Below are positions 17,480 to 25,467 of a stretch of 64,000 nucleotides of DNA, piece by piece. Below the pieces are notes generated by a model that searched no databases, had not been told where the DNA came from, and saw nothing but the letters and a program-made list of their open reading frames with translations. Each line of letters starts with the position of its first letter. Positions within the stretch are counted from its first letter, which is position 1. Source of the DNA: DYRB01 sp963845265 (GTDB lineage Bacteria; Pseudomonadota; Gammaproteobacteria; Chromatiales; Chromatiaceae); assembly GCA_963845265.1 (NCBI GenBank), contig CAWJRN010000003.1, forward strand, positions 496,001 through 560,000, in the 5' to 3' direction. The position numbers were made by a program, and so were the translations under genes.

Positions 17480-17857
17480 TGGGCCCGGAATTGGGCCCAT
17501 CAGCTCCTCCAGATCCCGGCAGGCCCGCAGGCGCTGGGCGTCGATGCACAGGGTCGGCTGGCCGTCCCCCAGGCACAGGACCTCCGGCAGCGTGGTCTCA
17601 AAGTCCGGGAAGCGGGCATGCAGCTCACCCCGGTGCAGAAACTCTCAGTCGGCGTCGAGGGTATCGAGAAAGTCCTGCCAGGCGCGCCGCTCCTGAAACC
17701 AGCCGTAGGTCATCTTGCAGAGGGCGCACTGGTAGGTCTGCGGCGACAGGATCTTGTGCGCCGCATCTGCCAAGGTGTTGAACAGGCCGGTGTCGGCGTT
17801 GTAGACGAAGAGGAGCGCACCGCGACCTCGGCACCTGGAGCTGACCCATGGCGTCAC
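17480..17857 (-). pseudogene. Conserved hypothetical protein with in-frame TGA and lost C-terminus
   Basis: On the minus strand the frame reads ALLFVYNADTGLFNTLADAA, then HKILSPQTYQCALCKMTYG with a CxxC pair, then QDFLDTLDAD followed by TGA (17642-17644) and continues in the same frame as EFLHRGELHARFPDFETTLP to about 17480. From memory of this uncharacterised family the TGA falls where a cysteine is usual, so a point nonsense mutation is the simplest explanation. The 3' end runs into the decayed RAYT flank. A GTG at 17857 could be the start, overlapping the divergent DUF6599 gene by about ten bases. Confidence 0.55.
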
Positions 17858-18801
17858 CGCTGCCGGTCCCCTGGCCGGCCCGCTGGGGTCTCCTGCTGCT
17901 GCCGCCAATGCTGGCGACGGGGCTGTACTGGCAGAGCCGGCATTACGACCCTGGCCTGGTCGACCTGCGGGCACCCCGCTCCGAGGCCGCCATGGTCGGC
18001 ATCGCCGCATTGCTGCCGACCACGCTGCTAGGCAGGAAACAGGTCGGCAAGGTCCGTTCCTTCTCGCGCGACACCCTTTACGAGTATGTCAATGGGCATG
18101 CGGAGTACTACATCAGCGCCGGCTTTCAGGGCCTTGCGGTTGCGGAGTACGGGGCCGACGCCCAGGGCCAGCCGTCGCTCGTCCTGAATCTCTGGGATCT
18201 GGGCAAGCCGCTCCATGCATTCGGCGTGCTCATGGACGAGGCAGGGCCCGATGCGGTGGCCCTGGACGGTGAGGTCCTCGGCTTTCGCACCGGCAGCGGC
18301 CTGAGCCTCGCCCACGGCCGCTACTACGTGCAGCTGAGTGCCTTCGGCGGAGGCAACCTGGCCCCTGCCGTCGAGGCACTGCGGGCCGCCCTCGGACCCG
18401 TGGCAGATACTGGGCCGGCGGTGGCGGAGTTCCCCTCCCTGGGCAAGGTCGTGGCGACCCGTTTCGTCAAGGAGGCCTATCACGGACTGGACCTGCTCGG
18501 GAACGTGATCGAGCGCCGGTTCGAGCGCGACGGCACCGAGATCGAGGCGTTCGTCATCCAGGGCACTGCCGAGAAGGTCACGGATCTGGAGCGCCGCCTC
18601 CTGGCGTTCCTCGACACCGAGGGGATCGGCCACGAGACCATCGCAGTGGCCGGCCGAGCCGTCCACCGGGTCAGCGACCCGTACGAGGGTGACTGGTTCT
18701 TCTTCACCGCGACTGACCGCCTGGTCGGTGTCTATGCGCCCCTCGACGCGGGGCTGCAGGCCGCGGTGCAGGACTACCTCGCGCGAGGCGGGACCCCATG
18801 A
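17848..18801 (+). CDS. DUF6599-family protein
   Basis: A 317-residue protein with an N-terminal hydrophobic segment (WGLLLLPPMLATGLYW), so probably membrane-anchored or exported. The body includes LYEYVNGHAEYYISAGFQGL and AVAEYG, then a repeat-like second half (VGKVRSFSRD, HGLDLLGNVIERRF, YEGDWFFF) characteristic of DUF6599, whose biochemical role is unknown. It overlaps the DUF362 gene by 4 bases (ATGA), and the polyferredoxin follows 4 bases after that, so the three are almost certainly one operon. The context suggests a role connected with electron transfer at the cytoplasmic membrane; that is inference. Confidence 0.8.
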   Translation: MASPLPVPWPARWGLLLLPPMLATGLYWQSRHYDPGLVDLRAPRSEAAMVGIAALLPTTLLGRKQVGKVRSFSRDTLYEYVNGHAEYYISAGFQGLAVAEYGADAQGQPSLVLNLWDLGKPLHAFGVLMDEAGPDAVALDGEVLGFRTGSGLSLAHGRYYVQLSAFGGGNLAPAVEALRAALGPVADTGPAVAEFPSLGKVVATRFVKEAYHGLDLLGNVIERRFERDGTEIEAFVIQGTAEKVTDLERRLLAFLDTEGIGHETIAVAGRAVHRVSDPYEGDWFFFTATDRLVGVYAPLDAGLQAAVQDYLARGGTP

Positions 18802-19820
18802 GCGACCAAGGCCCGGTCAGGCATCGGGGTTCCCAGCACGGGCGGCTGGCGCCTCAGCTCACCCGGCGGGAGTTTCTGCGCGACATCGCCGCAACCACCG
18901 CGGCAGCAGCCGGCGCCGTGGCGCTCGGCTACCTCGCCTACAGCGACGACCCCGTGCGACGGCGCGAGGAGGCGGTGCATCGCCTCCGGGACTTTCGGGT
19001 CGAGCCGTCGGCGATGCACCCAGTGTTGGCCGTCGTGCGCGGCGTGCAGGCCGAGCCCATGGTGCGTGAGGCGGTGGCGCAGCTCGGCGGCATGGGGCGC
19101 TTCGTGCAGAAGGGGGAGCGGGTGCTGATCAAGCCGAATGTCGGCTGGGACCGCCAGCCCGAGCAGGCGGCGAACACCAGCCCAGAGGTCGTCGGCGCGC
19201 TGGTGCGCCTGTGCCGCGAGGCCGGCGCATCGCAGGTCTGGGTCAGCGACGTCTCGCTCAACGACCCGGCACGCTGCTTCTTCCGCTCCGGCATCCAGGC
19301 CGCGGTCCAGGAGCGCGGTGCCGAGGTCCGGCTGCCCGGCGCGAACGACTTCGTCACCACGGACATGGGCGGCAGCCTGCTGCGCATTTGGCCCGTGTCG
19401 CGCTTCTTCCACGAGGTCGACCGGGTCATCAACGCCCCGATCGTGAAGCACCATTCGCTGTGCGGCTGCACCCTGGCGATGAAGAACTGGTACGGCGTGC
19501 TAGGCGGGCGGCGCAACCAGCTCCACCAGGACATCCATACCTCCATCGTCGATCTGGCCCAGGCCGTGCGGCCGACGCTCACCGTGATGGACGCGATCCG
19601 CGTCCTCAAGCGCAACGGCCCGACCGGCGGCAGCCTGGGCGACGTTGCGGTCGAGAACACCGTCATCGCCGGCCTCGACGAGGTCGCGATCGATGCTTTC
19701 AGCCTGCAGTTCCTCGGCCTGACGCCGGACCGGGTGCCCTACCTTGCCATGGGCGAGGCCCGCGGACTCGGTGCCGTGGACTGGCGGTCGCTGAACTGGG
19801 TCGAGACGCAGGTGGGTTGA
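18798..19820 (+). CDS. Tat-exported DUF362 domain protein
   Basis: A 340-residue protein. The N-terminus carries a twin-arginine motif (LTRREFLRD) followed by a hydrophobic AATTAAAAGAVALGYLAY stretch, so it is predicted to be folded with cofactor in the cytoplasm and exported by Tat. The DUF362 domain occupies about residues 75-330, with GERVLIKPNVGWDR near its start, INAPIVKHHSLCGCTLAMKN in the middle and DRVPYLAMGEARGLG near the end. Ferredoxin motifs are not present in this protein, unlike many DUF362 members; the Fe-S clusters are supplied by the next gene. It sits between the overlapping DUF6599 gene and the polyferredoxin gene. Confidence 0.88.
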   Translation: MSDQGPVRHRGSQHGRLAPQLTRREFLRDIAATTAAAAGAVALGYLAYSDDPVRRREEAVHRLRDFRVEPSAMHPVLAVVRGVQAEPMVREAVAQLGGMGRFVQKGERVLIKPNVGWDRQPEQAANTSPEVVGALVRLCREAGASQVWVSDVSLNDPARCFFRSGIQAAVQERGAEVRLPGANDFVTTDMGGSLLRIWPVSRFFHEVDRVINAPIVKHHSLCGCTLAMKNWYGVLGGRRNQLHQDIHTSIVDLAQAVRPTLTVMDAIRVLKRNGPTGGSLGDVAVENTVIAGLDEVAIDAFSLQFLGLTPDRVPYLAMGEARGLGAVDWRSLNWVETQVG

Positions 19821-19824
19821 GACC

Positions 19825-21060
19825 ATGCGCCTGCTACCGCGCAGTCTGCGCAGCTACCGCCGTTACTGGGCACTGTTCTTCCTCGCCCTGTTCCTGTTTC
19901 TGCTGTGGGTTGCGGACTACGGGCGCATGCACGGCTGGCAGGTCCCCCTGTTTCTGGAATTCGACCCGCTCACCGCGCTGGCCGGTTTCCTCACCAGCGG
20001 CACCCTGTACAAGGGCCTCGCGCTCGCGCTGTGCATCATCGTGCCGACCCTGTTCCTCGGGCGCTTCTTCTGCTCCTGGGTCTGCCCGCTGGGAATCACG
20101 AGCCAGATCCTCGGCCGGCTGTTCAACCGCCGCAAACCCGCAGACGAGCAGCACCTGAACGCCTACCGGCCGCTGTTCCGCATCAAGTACTACCTGCTCA
20201 TGGCCCTGCTGGTGTTGGCCGCGCTCGGCTCGCTTCAGATCGGGCTGCTCGACCCGATCGCGCTCATCTACCGATCGTTCACGGTGGGCGTGCTGCCCGG
20301 ACTGGACCGCATCGGCCTTCCCGTCCATCTCCATGCGCCGGTCTTCCAGGGCGGCGTGCTGGTAGCGCTACTGTTCGCCGCCATCCTCGTCGCCAACCGC
20401 TTCATGCCGCGCTTCTGGTGCCGGGTGCTGTGTCCTTTGGGCGCGCTGCTTGGCGTGCTCTCCCGGCGGGCGCCGTTGCGCATCCAGCGCGACATCGACA
20501 AGTGCACCGACTGCGGCAAGTGCGTGCGGCACTGCCAGGGGGCCTGCGACCCGGACCGGGAGCTGCGTATCGCCGAGTGCCACCTGTGCATGAACTGCAT
20601 CGAGGACTGCCCGGAGGACGCCCTGCACTTCGGGCTCAGGCGGGCGCGCAGCTCGGCCTTCTTGTCTGGCGTCGTTTTTCTGCCGGCGACATTGATTCGA
20701 CCATTCCCTGCTCTGTTTCTCGGGCACATTGGCCCCCGGCAATCCCTGCTTGAGTCCATGGGCATGGTCGTGCTGGTGGTGGTCCTCGGGATCCCGGCGC
20801 TCATTTCGGTGCGGGCTTGGGTCAAGGGGACCTCACTCGATACACCCTTGGAGTCCTTGGGGCTGCGCCTGCCGCTGGCGGCGGGGGTCTCGGCCTTTAC
20901 CGCGATGGAGGTTGCCGCGGCCGCGCGACTCTGCCCCCGGCACGCGAGGCGATCCGCGGGTGTTCGTCCGGTTCGCCGAGGTGGGTCAGGGATGCGCTGG
21001 ACCTACTCGGTGGCGGTGACGCCCGCGCGAAGCGACGCATCGAGCGCCAGCACCCCGTAG
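19825..21060 (+). CDS. NapH/NosR-like membrane polyferredoxin, altered C-terminus
   Basis: A 411-residue protein with several membrane helices: about 15-33 (YWALFFLALFLFLLWVADYG), then 72-92, 135-155, 180-200 and 315-335. Two CxxxCP motifs face each other in NapH fashion (FFCSWVCPLGI and CRVLCPLGALL). A 2[4Fe-4S] ferredoxin domain follows (CTDCGKCVRHCQGAC and CHLCMNCIEDCPEDAL, about residues 230-270). Such proteins pass electrons between the quinone pool and periplasmic or cytoplasmic redox partners. Relatives normally continue with another Fe-S segment; here, after about residue 360, the sequence becomes arginine/proline-rich and overlaps an IS91-type remnant on the other strand, so the native 3' end appears deleted. 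Function may be impaired. Confidence 0.82.
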   Translation: MRLLPRSLRSYRRYWALFFLALFLFLLWVADYGRMHGWQVPLFLEFDPLTALAGFLTSGTLYKGLALALCIIVPTLFLGRFFCSWVCPLGITSQILGRLFNRRKPADEQHLNAYRPLFRIKYYLLMALLVLAALGSLQIGLLDPIALIYRSFTVGVLPGLDRIGLPVHLHAPVFQGGVLVALLFAAILVANRFMPRFWCRVLCPLGALLGVLSRRAPLRIQRDIDKCTDCGKCVRHCQGACDPDRELRIAECHLCMNCIEDCPEDALHFGLRRARSSAFLSGVVFLPATLIRPFPALFLGHIGPRQSLLESMGMVVLVVVLGIPALISVRAWVKGTSLDTPLESLGLRLPLAAGVSAFTAMEVAAAARLCPRHARRSAGVRPVRRGGSGMRWTYSVAVTPARSDASSASTP

Positions 21061-21107
21061 TTGCAATGTCGGCGCGGCGGCGGGATCAGGGCGGCGAACC
21101 TGGGTAA
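21003..21107 (-). pseudogene. IS91-family transposase C-terminal remnant
   Basis: The minus-strand reading FAALIPPPRRHCNYGVLALD then ASLRAGVTATE and stop matches the hallmark C-terminal signature of IS91/IS801 transposases (LIPPPRxHRHRYHGVLAPxAPLR). Only about 35 residues remain. It marks the breakpoint that removed the 3' end of the polyferredoxin gene. Between here and 21386 I see no gene. Confidence 0.6.
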
Positions 21108-21386
21108 GGGCTCAGAGTCGGAGACTTTTCGGTCGGTCGACCTGTGGCTTCCCCATCCATTTCAGCCGCACGCCAATTCCCGCTCACGGGCCGCTGGTGG
21201 CCGGTCACGACCCATAAGAGACATCGGCGCTGCAAACAACGACGGCGGCAAGGCAACCCAGAGCGGACGTTGCGAGCGGCATCGGCTTCATCATCGAGGC
21301 CGCGTGCAATGAAACGCCGATGCTGGATCGATGCGTCCGACGCGACGCTCGGGGTGTTTGCTGCTGGCAGTGGTGGAACTCATGGG

Positions 21387-22289
21387 TCATGCCTGCGGCA
21401 ACCGCACGACAAGGCGATTGACCGGCATCGAAAAGCGGCCCAGGCCATCGCGGCCTTCACGCGCGAACAGAGACGCGATTTCGCGCAGCATCCGGGTGCG
21501 CGAGGGTGGCGACAGCAAGAAGGCGGCATAAAAGAACCCCGCAGCCTCTCGCGCCAGCGCATCCGGGGCCCCGAGCTGATCCACCACTGCCGGTTCGATG
21601 CGGATGTCGGCGCCGGGGAAGCTGTTCGCCACCAACTCCGTCAGCGCGGCGGTGGTGCGCACGCGTTGATCACCCAGATCGATCTCGCCGTAGCCGGGAT
21701 ACTCACGTTGTACCCAGCCATAGATCAGGTGGTGCAGTTCATCGTAACCCGACGCCGTGGACAACTCGCCATCGATGATTGCGGCCAGGATGCCGTTGGG
21801 GCGTAGCACTCGCCGCAGCTCCGCCAGGACAGGCTCGATCGGGTCCATCAAGGTCAAAGCCCAGTGGCAGATCACCACATCGATGCTGTGATCGGCGATG
21901 AACTCCATCTCCTGCGCCATGCCGCAATGCAGCACCACGGCCGGGTCCGGCACACGCTTGCGCGCTAACGCCAACTCGTCGGCGCTCATGTCGACACCGA
22001 TCAAGGCGACACGCCCAGCGAAGCGCTCATGGCACAGCGCCGTCAGTACACCGCTGCCGCAGGCCAAGTCCAACAGGGTTCGATGTTCGGCGGGATCTAC
22101 GACCTCAGCCAGCCATTCATAGCTGTTGCGACCGCTTGCGTCGCGACAGCGCGCGGCGCAGGCCTCAGTGAAACCCGGGTGCTGCCGGTGTACCTCGAGC
22201 AGATGCTCGCGCAGCTCGGCACGGTTGGGCCGCTCACCCCGCTGCAGGCGCTTCGACCAGGGCGTATCGACATTGATGACTTGCTGCAT
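21387..22289 (-). CDS. Class I SAM-dependent methyltransferase (operon gene 5)
   Basis: A 300-residue protein; ATG at 22289 chosen because the open frame upstream is arginine-rich shadow of the MFS gene. Motif I of Rossmann methyltransferases is LLDLACGSGVLTAL (about residue 75), the acidic end of beta-2 is LIGVDMSADELALA, and motif IV is VVICHWALTLMDPIEP, followed by LRRVLRPNGILAAI. The C-terminal half is helical (HHLIYGWVQREYPGYG) and may form the substrate lid. Last gene of the minus-strand EgtD operon, 40 bases after the transporter. The acceptor substrate cannot be read from the sequence. Confidence 0.85.
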   Translation of the reverse strand: MQQVINVDTPWSKRLQRGERPNRAELREHLLEVHRQHPGFTEACAARCRDASGRNSYEWLAEVVDPAEHRTLLDLACGSGVLTALCHERFAGRVALIGVDMSADELALARKRVPDPAVVLHCGMAQEMEFIADHSIDVVICHWALTLMDPIEPVLAELRRVLRPNGILAAIIDGELSTASGYDELHHLIYGWVQREYPGYGEIDLGDQRVRTTAALTELVANSFPGADIRIEPAVVDQLGAPDALAREAAGFFYAAFLLSPPSRTRMLREIASLFAREGRDGLGRFSMPVNRLVVRLPQA

Positions 22290-22329
22290 GGTTTGGAGTC
22301 CTTTAAAACATTTACGAAGCCCGACGGGG

Positions 22330-23592
22330 TTAGGTCGGTTGCGGCGCTGGTGGCGCGTGCTCGCGCAGCAGGCTCGGCAGCAGCAGCGCAAGGCCCAACG
22401 CGCTGGCACAGACCAACAGCGACAGCAGCGGTGCCTGTCGATCCAATCCGATACCCTGGTCGATGAGCCAACCCAAGGTTGCCGGCGCGAGCGCTGTTGC
22501 CAAGACCTGCAAGGCCACGGCCAGGGCACGAATCGCGCCCAAGTGTGCCGTTCCATACAGCTCCGCCCAGACGGCCCCGAACAAGATCGCAGCACCGCCT
22601 GCGGTTGCACCCATCAAGGCCATAAACCCGGCGGCCGTGGCGATGGAATCACCGATGCTCAGCAACGCCAGTCCAGCCGCCAGCGGCAGCAGGTAGAAAG
22701 GCAGGAGTCGTATTGCCCCGTGGCGATCGATGAGCCGACCGCAGACGAGCGCGACTGCCGTTGCGCTCGCGGCGTAGAGCGGATAGCAGGCGGCAAAGCC
22801 CGACAGCGTCCAGGCCTTGATCTCGACCAGATGCACCTGATGAAACAACACCCCGGTGATGACAAACGGGGCTGCCAACAGCCCTGGCAGCAATCCGTAG
22901 AAGCGGGCGTCACGCAATACCTGCGCGCGTGTCCAAGACCGGTCCTGGGGGCGTTCTGCGGACGGCCTCTGAGCTGGCATTCTGACCAGGCCGTGCCTGC
23001 GCATCCCGCGCCCCATCCAGAGCATGACCGGCATCAAAATCAAGACAACGGCGATGGCGATGCCGACCCAGATCCAGCGCCACGTGAACTGTCCGAGCAG
23101 GAGGGCCATCAGCATCGGAAACACGGCTTCGCCGGCCGGATAGCCGACGAAGACAAGACCCAGTGCCCGTCCCCGCTCGCGGACAAACCACCGGGCCACA
23201 AAGGTCATCGCCAGATGACTCGACATGCCTTGCCCGAATAGGCGCAGACCGAACAGCCCGACACCCAGCCAAAGCACCGACTCGGCCCCCGCCAGCAACA
23301 GCGCGGAGCCTGCCAGCGACGCCAGGGTCAGGGCCGCGAGCACGGCTGGATCGACCCGATCCGCTGTCTTGCCGAGCCACACCAGTATCAGTGCGCTCGC
23401 TAGCGTGGCGAGCGTGTACAACCCGCCGAAGGCGCCGTGACTCAGGTCGAGATCCGCCCGCAGCGCACCGGCGAACAGCGCGATGAAGTAGGTTTGGCCG
23501 ATGCTGGAGCTGAACGTCAGCAGTAGGCCGAAGCCGAGCGCGTGTGTTTCCCCCGCTCGCCCCGCTGATTGCCGAAATGGGCGGGGGAGCAT
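22330..23592 (-). CDS. MFS transporter (operon gene 4)
   Basis: A 420-residue membrane protein with about 12 predicted helices. ATG 23592 was chosen; it lies 17 bases after the preceding stop. The MFS loop 2-3 motif appears as LVWLGKTADRVDP, and a second-half counterpart as VCGRLIDRHGAIRLL. The first helix is FGLLLTFSSSIGQTYFIALF. The fold and family are clear; direction and cargo are not. Placed inside the methyltransferase operon, export of the pathway product or import of its precursor is likely. Confidence 0.88.
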   Translation of the reverse strand: MLPRPFRQSAGRAGETHALGFGLLLTFSSSIGQTYFIALFAGALRADLDLSHGAFGGLYTLATLASALILVWLGKTADRVDPAVLAALTLASLAGSALLLAGAESVLWLGVGLFGLRLFGQGMSSHLAMTFVARWFVRERGRALGLVFVGYPAGEAVFPMLMALLLGQFTWRWIWVGIAIAVVLILMPVMLWMGRGMRRHGLVRMPAQRPSAERPQDRSWTRAQVLRDARFYGLLPGLLAAPFVITGVLFHQVHLVEIKAWTLSGFAACYPLYAASATAVALVCGRLIDRHGAIRLLPFYLLPLAAGLALLSIGDSIATAAGFMALMGATAGGAAILFGAVWAELYGTAHLGAIRALAVALQVLATALAPATLGWLIDQGIGLDRQAPLLSLLVCASALGLALLLPSLLREHAPPAPQPT

Positions 23593-23609
23593 CGGCACGC
23601 AGGCAATCC

Positions 23610-24446
23610 TTAAGTGGCTTGAATAAAGATCAGCTGGACCCGCTGTGCGAATCGCCACTCGTCATCGTGCCGGCAGGTCGCCAGGTAATCGCCGGTGATG
23701 GGGTGGTCCAACATCTGCTGCAAGCTGATGGAATCATCGAACACGCAGCGCTGCAGGTAGCCCTCGACCTGTTGCCACTGTGCCGAGGGGGCGCCGTTCT
23801 CATAGTTGATCTCCAGCGTCTCGACAGTCGCACCCATTTGCCGCAGGGCCGCGATGATCTGCTCGGCAGTGGTGTAGGGCGTGCCTTGGCCGTCCCGAAA
23901 GGCGTCGAGATAGTGGCGATAGAAGCGAAGATAGTGCGCATCGGCACTGGCATGGGCGATGAAGCCGATGTCGCCGGCGGCCTGTACGAAGCGCTCCAGG
24001 CCCGCCTGTAACTCCTCAGCAGGCAGTGCATAGAGGGCATGCGTGGCCCATACGATATCAAAGGCCCCACGCTGGCAATCGAGTGCCTGCAGCGTCGAGA
24101 CATATTCCCGGCCCGGGAAAAAGGGCGGAGCCAGGGCGCGGCGCGCCTCGGCGACGGAGAACGCCGCGGGGTCGAGCAGCGCGTAGTCGACGGGTTGGAT
24201 CGCGGCCGCGGCGACGTCGGCGTGCCGGACCAAGGCGCTGGGGAACTTGCCCGAGCCACAGGCGACGTCCAGCAGACGTAGTGGGCGATCACCCGCCTGT
24301 TGCTGCCGCGCTTGCAGCCAGGCCTTCCAGTCCATGGCCTCGGCAAGGTGACGATAGTCGACCGTCGCAAGGGCATAGAAGGCCTCCATCTCGGCCCGGC
24401 CGGCCTCGCTCCAATGCTCGCAGCTGCGCTCAAAGGTATCAGACAT
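23610..24446 (-). CDS. Class I SAM-dependent methyltransferase (operon gene 3)
   Basis: A 278-residue protein starting MSDTFERSCEHWSEAG. SAM-binding motif I is LLDVACGSGKFPSALV (about residue 60), beta-2 region VDYALLDPAAFSVAEA, and motif IV FDIVWATHALYALPAEEL. The C-terminal part (ATVETLEINYENGAPSAQW, then DHPITGDYLATCRHDDEW) is family-specific and does not match a methyltransferase I can name. Its ATG overlaps the stop of the oxygenase gene by 8 bases, giving translational coupling, so the two proteins probably act in sequence. Confidence 0.85.
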   Translation of the reverse strand: MSDTFERSCEHWSEAGRAEMEAFYALATVDYRHLAEAMDWKAWLQARQQQAGDRPLRLLDVACGSGKFPSALVRHADVAAAAIQPVDYALLDPAAFSVAEARRALAPPFFPGREYVSTLQALDCQRGAFDIVWATHALYALPAEELQAGLERFVQAAGDIGFIAHASADAHYLRFYRHYLDAFRDGQGTPYTTAEQIIAALRQMGATVETLEINYENGAPSAQWQQVEGYLQRCVFDDSISLQQMLDHPITGDYLATCRHDDEWRFAQRVQLIFIQAT

Positions 24447-25467
24447 GGGTTGGTAGCTCCGCCGGCCAGCAGACCGGATTCAGTGCGCTGGCGGCGATGT
24501 CGCCGGGTTCCGTATCGGGTATGAACTTCTGCCAGTCCCCGGACACCATGGTCGGTGCATCGACGACGCGCGCGCCGTCGGCATAGTAGGTGTTGGCCAG
24601 GACGATGCGGCTTTGCCGAGTGCGATTCGCCGCGGCCGTGTGGAAGCAGAGATTGTGGTGGAAGCTGACCTCGCCGATCTCGAAGGGCTCGTCATCGACA
24701 GCGACAGCATGGTCGCGGAAGACCTGCGGCCACATGGCGGTCGTAGCTGGTGTCGAACTTGTTGAAGGCGATGCCTTCGACGAGCTTGTAGACGTCGATC
24801 GGCCGGGCGAAGGCCAGTGGCCCCATCGCCAGGGAGACGGGCTGCGCGGGGATCCAAGCCGTCACCACGTCCTGGGTGGCCAGCGGAAAGTGATGGTCGT
24901 CGTAGTGCCACGGGGTGCGCCCGCAGCCAGGCTCCTTGGACATGGCGTTGTCGTGGTAGAGGCGCACGCGCGGCACATCGAGCAGGTCGGCGGCGATCTT
25001 CGCAATCCGGGGGCTCAGCACGTAGTCGCGCAGCAGTCGATTGTGCAGCCACGCCAACTCCACACTGAGAAAGCGCTCCATGGTGCCGCCGTCGAGGACG
25101 GTGTCAAAGGTGGCGCTGAGCAGTTCGACGAGCTCTTGCCGAAGGCGCAGGGTCGCCGCCGGCGAGAGCACGCCGCGCAGCTTGATGAAGCCGTTGTTGC
25201 GAAAGAACGCCCGCTCGGCGGGCGACACGGAAAACAACGTGCGCAACTCTTCGGCGACGGCATCCTCGTCGATGGCTGGCAACGCCGGCAGTGGGTCGGC
25301 GTCGCGCAACGCTACCCACCGGATCATCGCCATTGTCGGCCAGCGTCAGATACCAATCCCACCAAGCCTGATTGTCCTGTTCCCAGGGTTGGTCGACATC
25401 GCTGCGCCGCGCGTTCTCGCCGACCAGCTTCGGGCTGGATTGAGCGCGTCTCGTGGGGTGGGGTCAT
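24439..25467 (-). pseudogene. Phytanoyl-CoA dioxygenase (PhyH)-family oxygenase, frameshifted
   Basis: An Fe(II)/2-oxoglutarate oxygenase. The main segment (about 25333-24735) starts MIRWVALRDADPLPAL, contains FFRNNGFIKLRGVLSP and the metal-binding HxD in CGRTPWHYDDHHFP. The distal part (from about 24735) supplies EVSFHHNLCFHTAAANRT, with the second metal histidine and nearby 2-oxoglutarate Arg. At about 24735 one extra base (CGCCATG where CGCATG would keep the frame) separates the halves. The N-terminal ~45 residues (SSPKLVGENARRSDV through AWWDWYLTLADNGDD) lie in yet another frame, although an ATG at 25467 overlaps the EgtD stop. Two or three frameshifts mean it is dead unless these are sequencing errors. 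Confidence 0.75.

Noticed and set aside
21144..21806. Plus-strand open frame of 220 residues
   Set aside because: Mostly antisense to the methyltransferase at 21387-22289; no family features.
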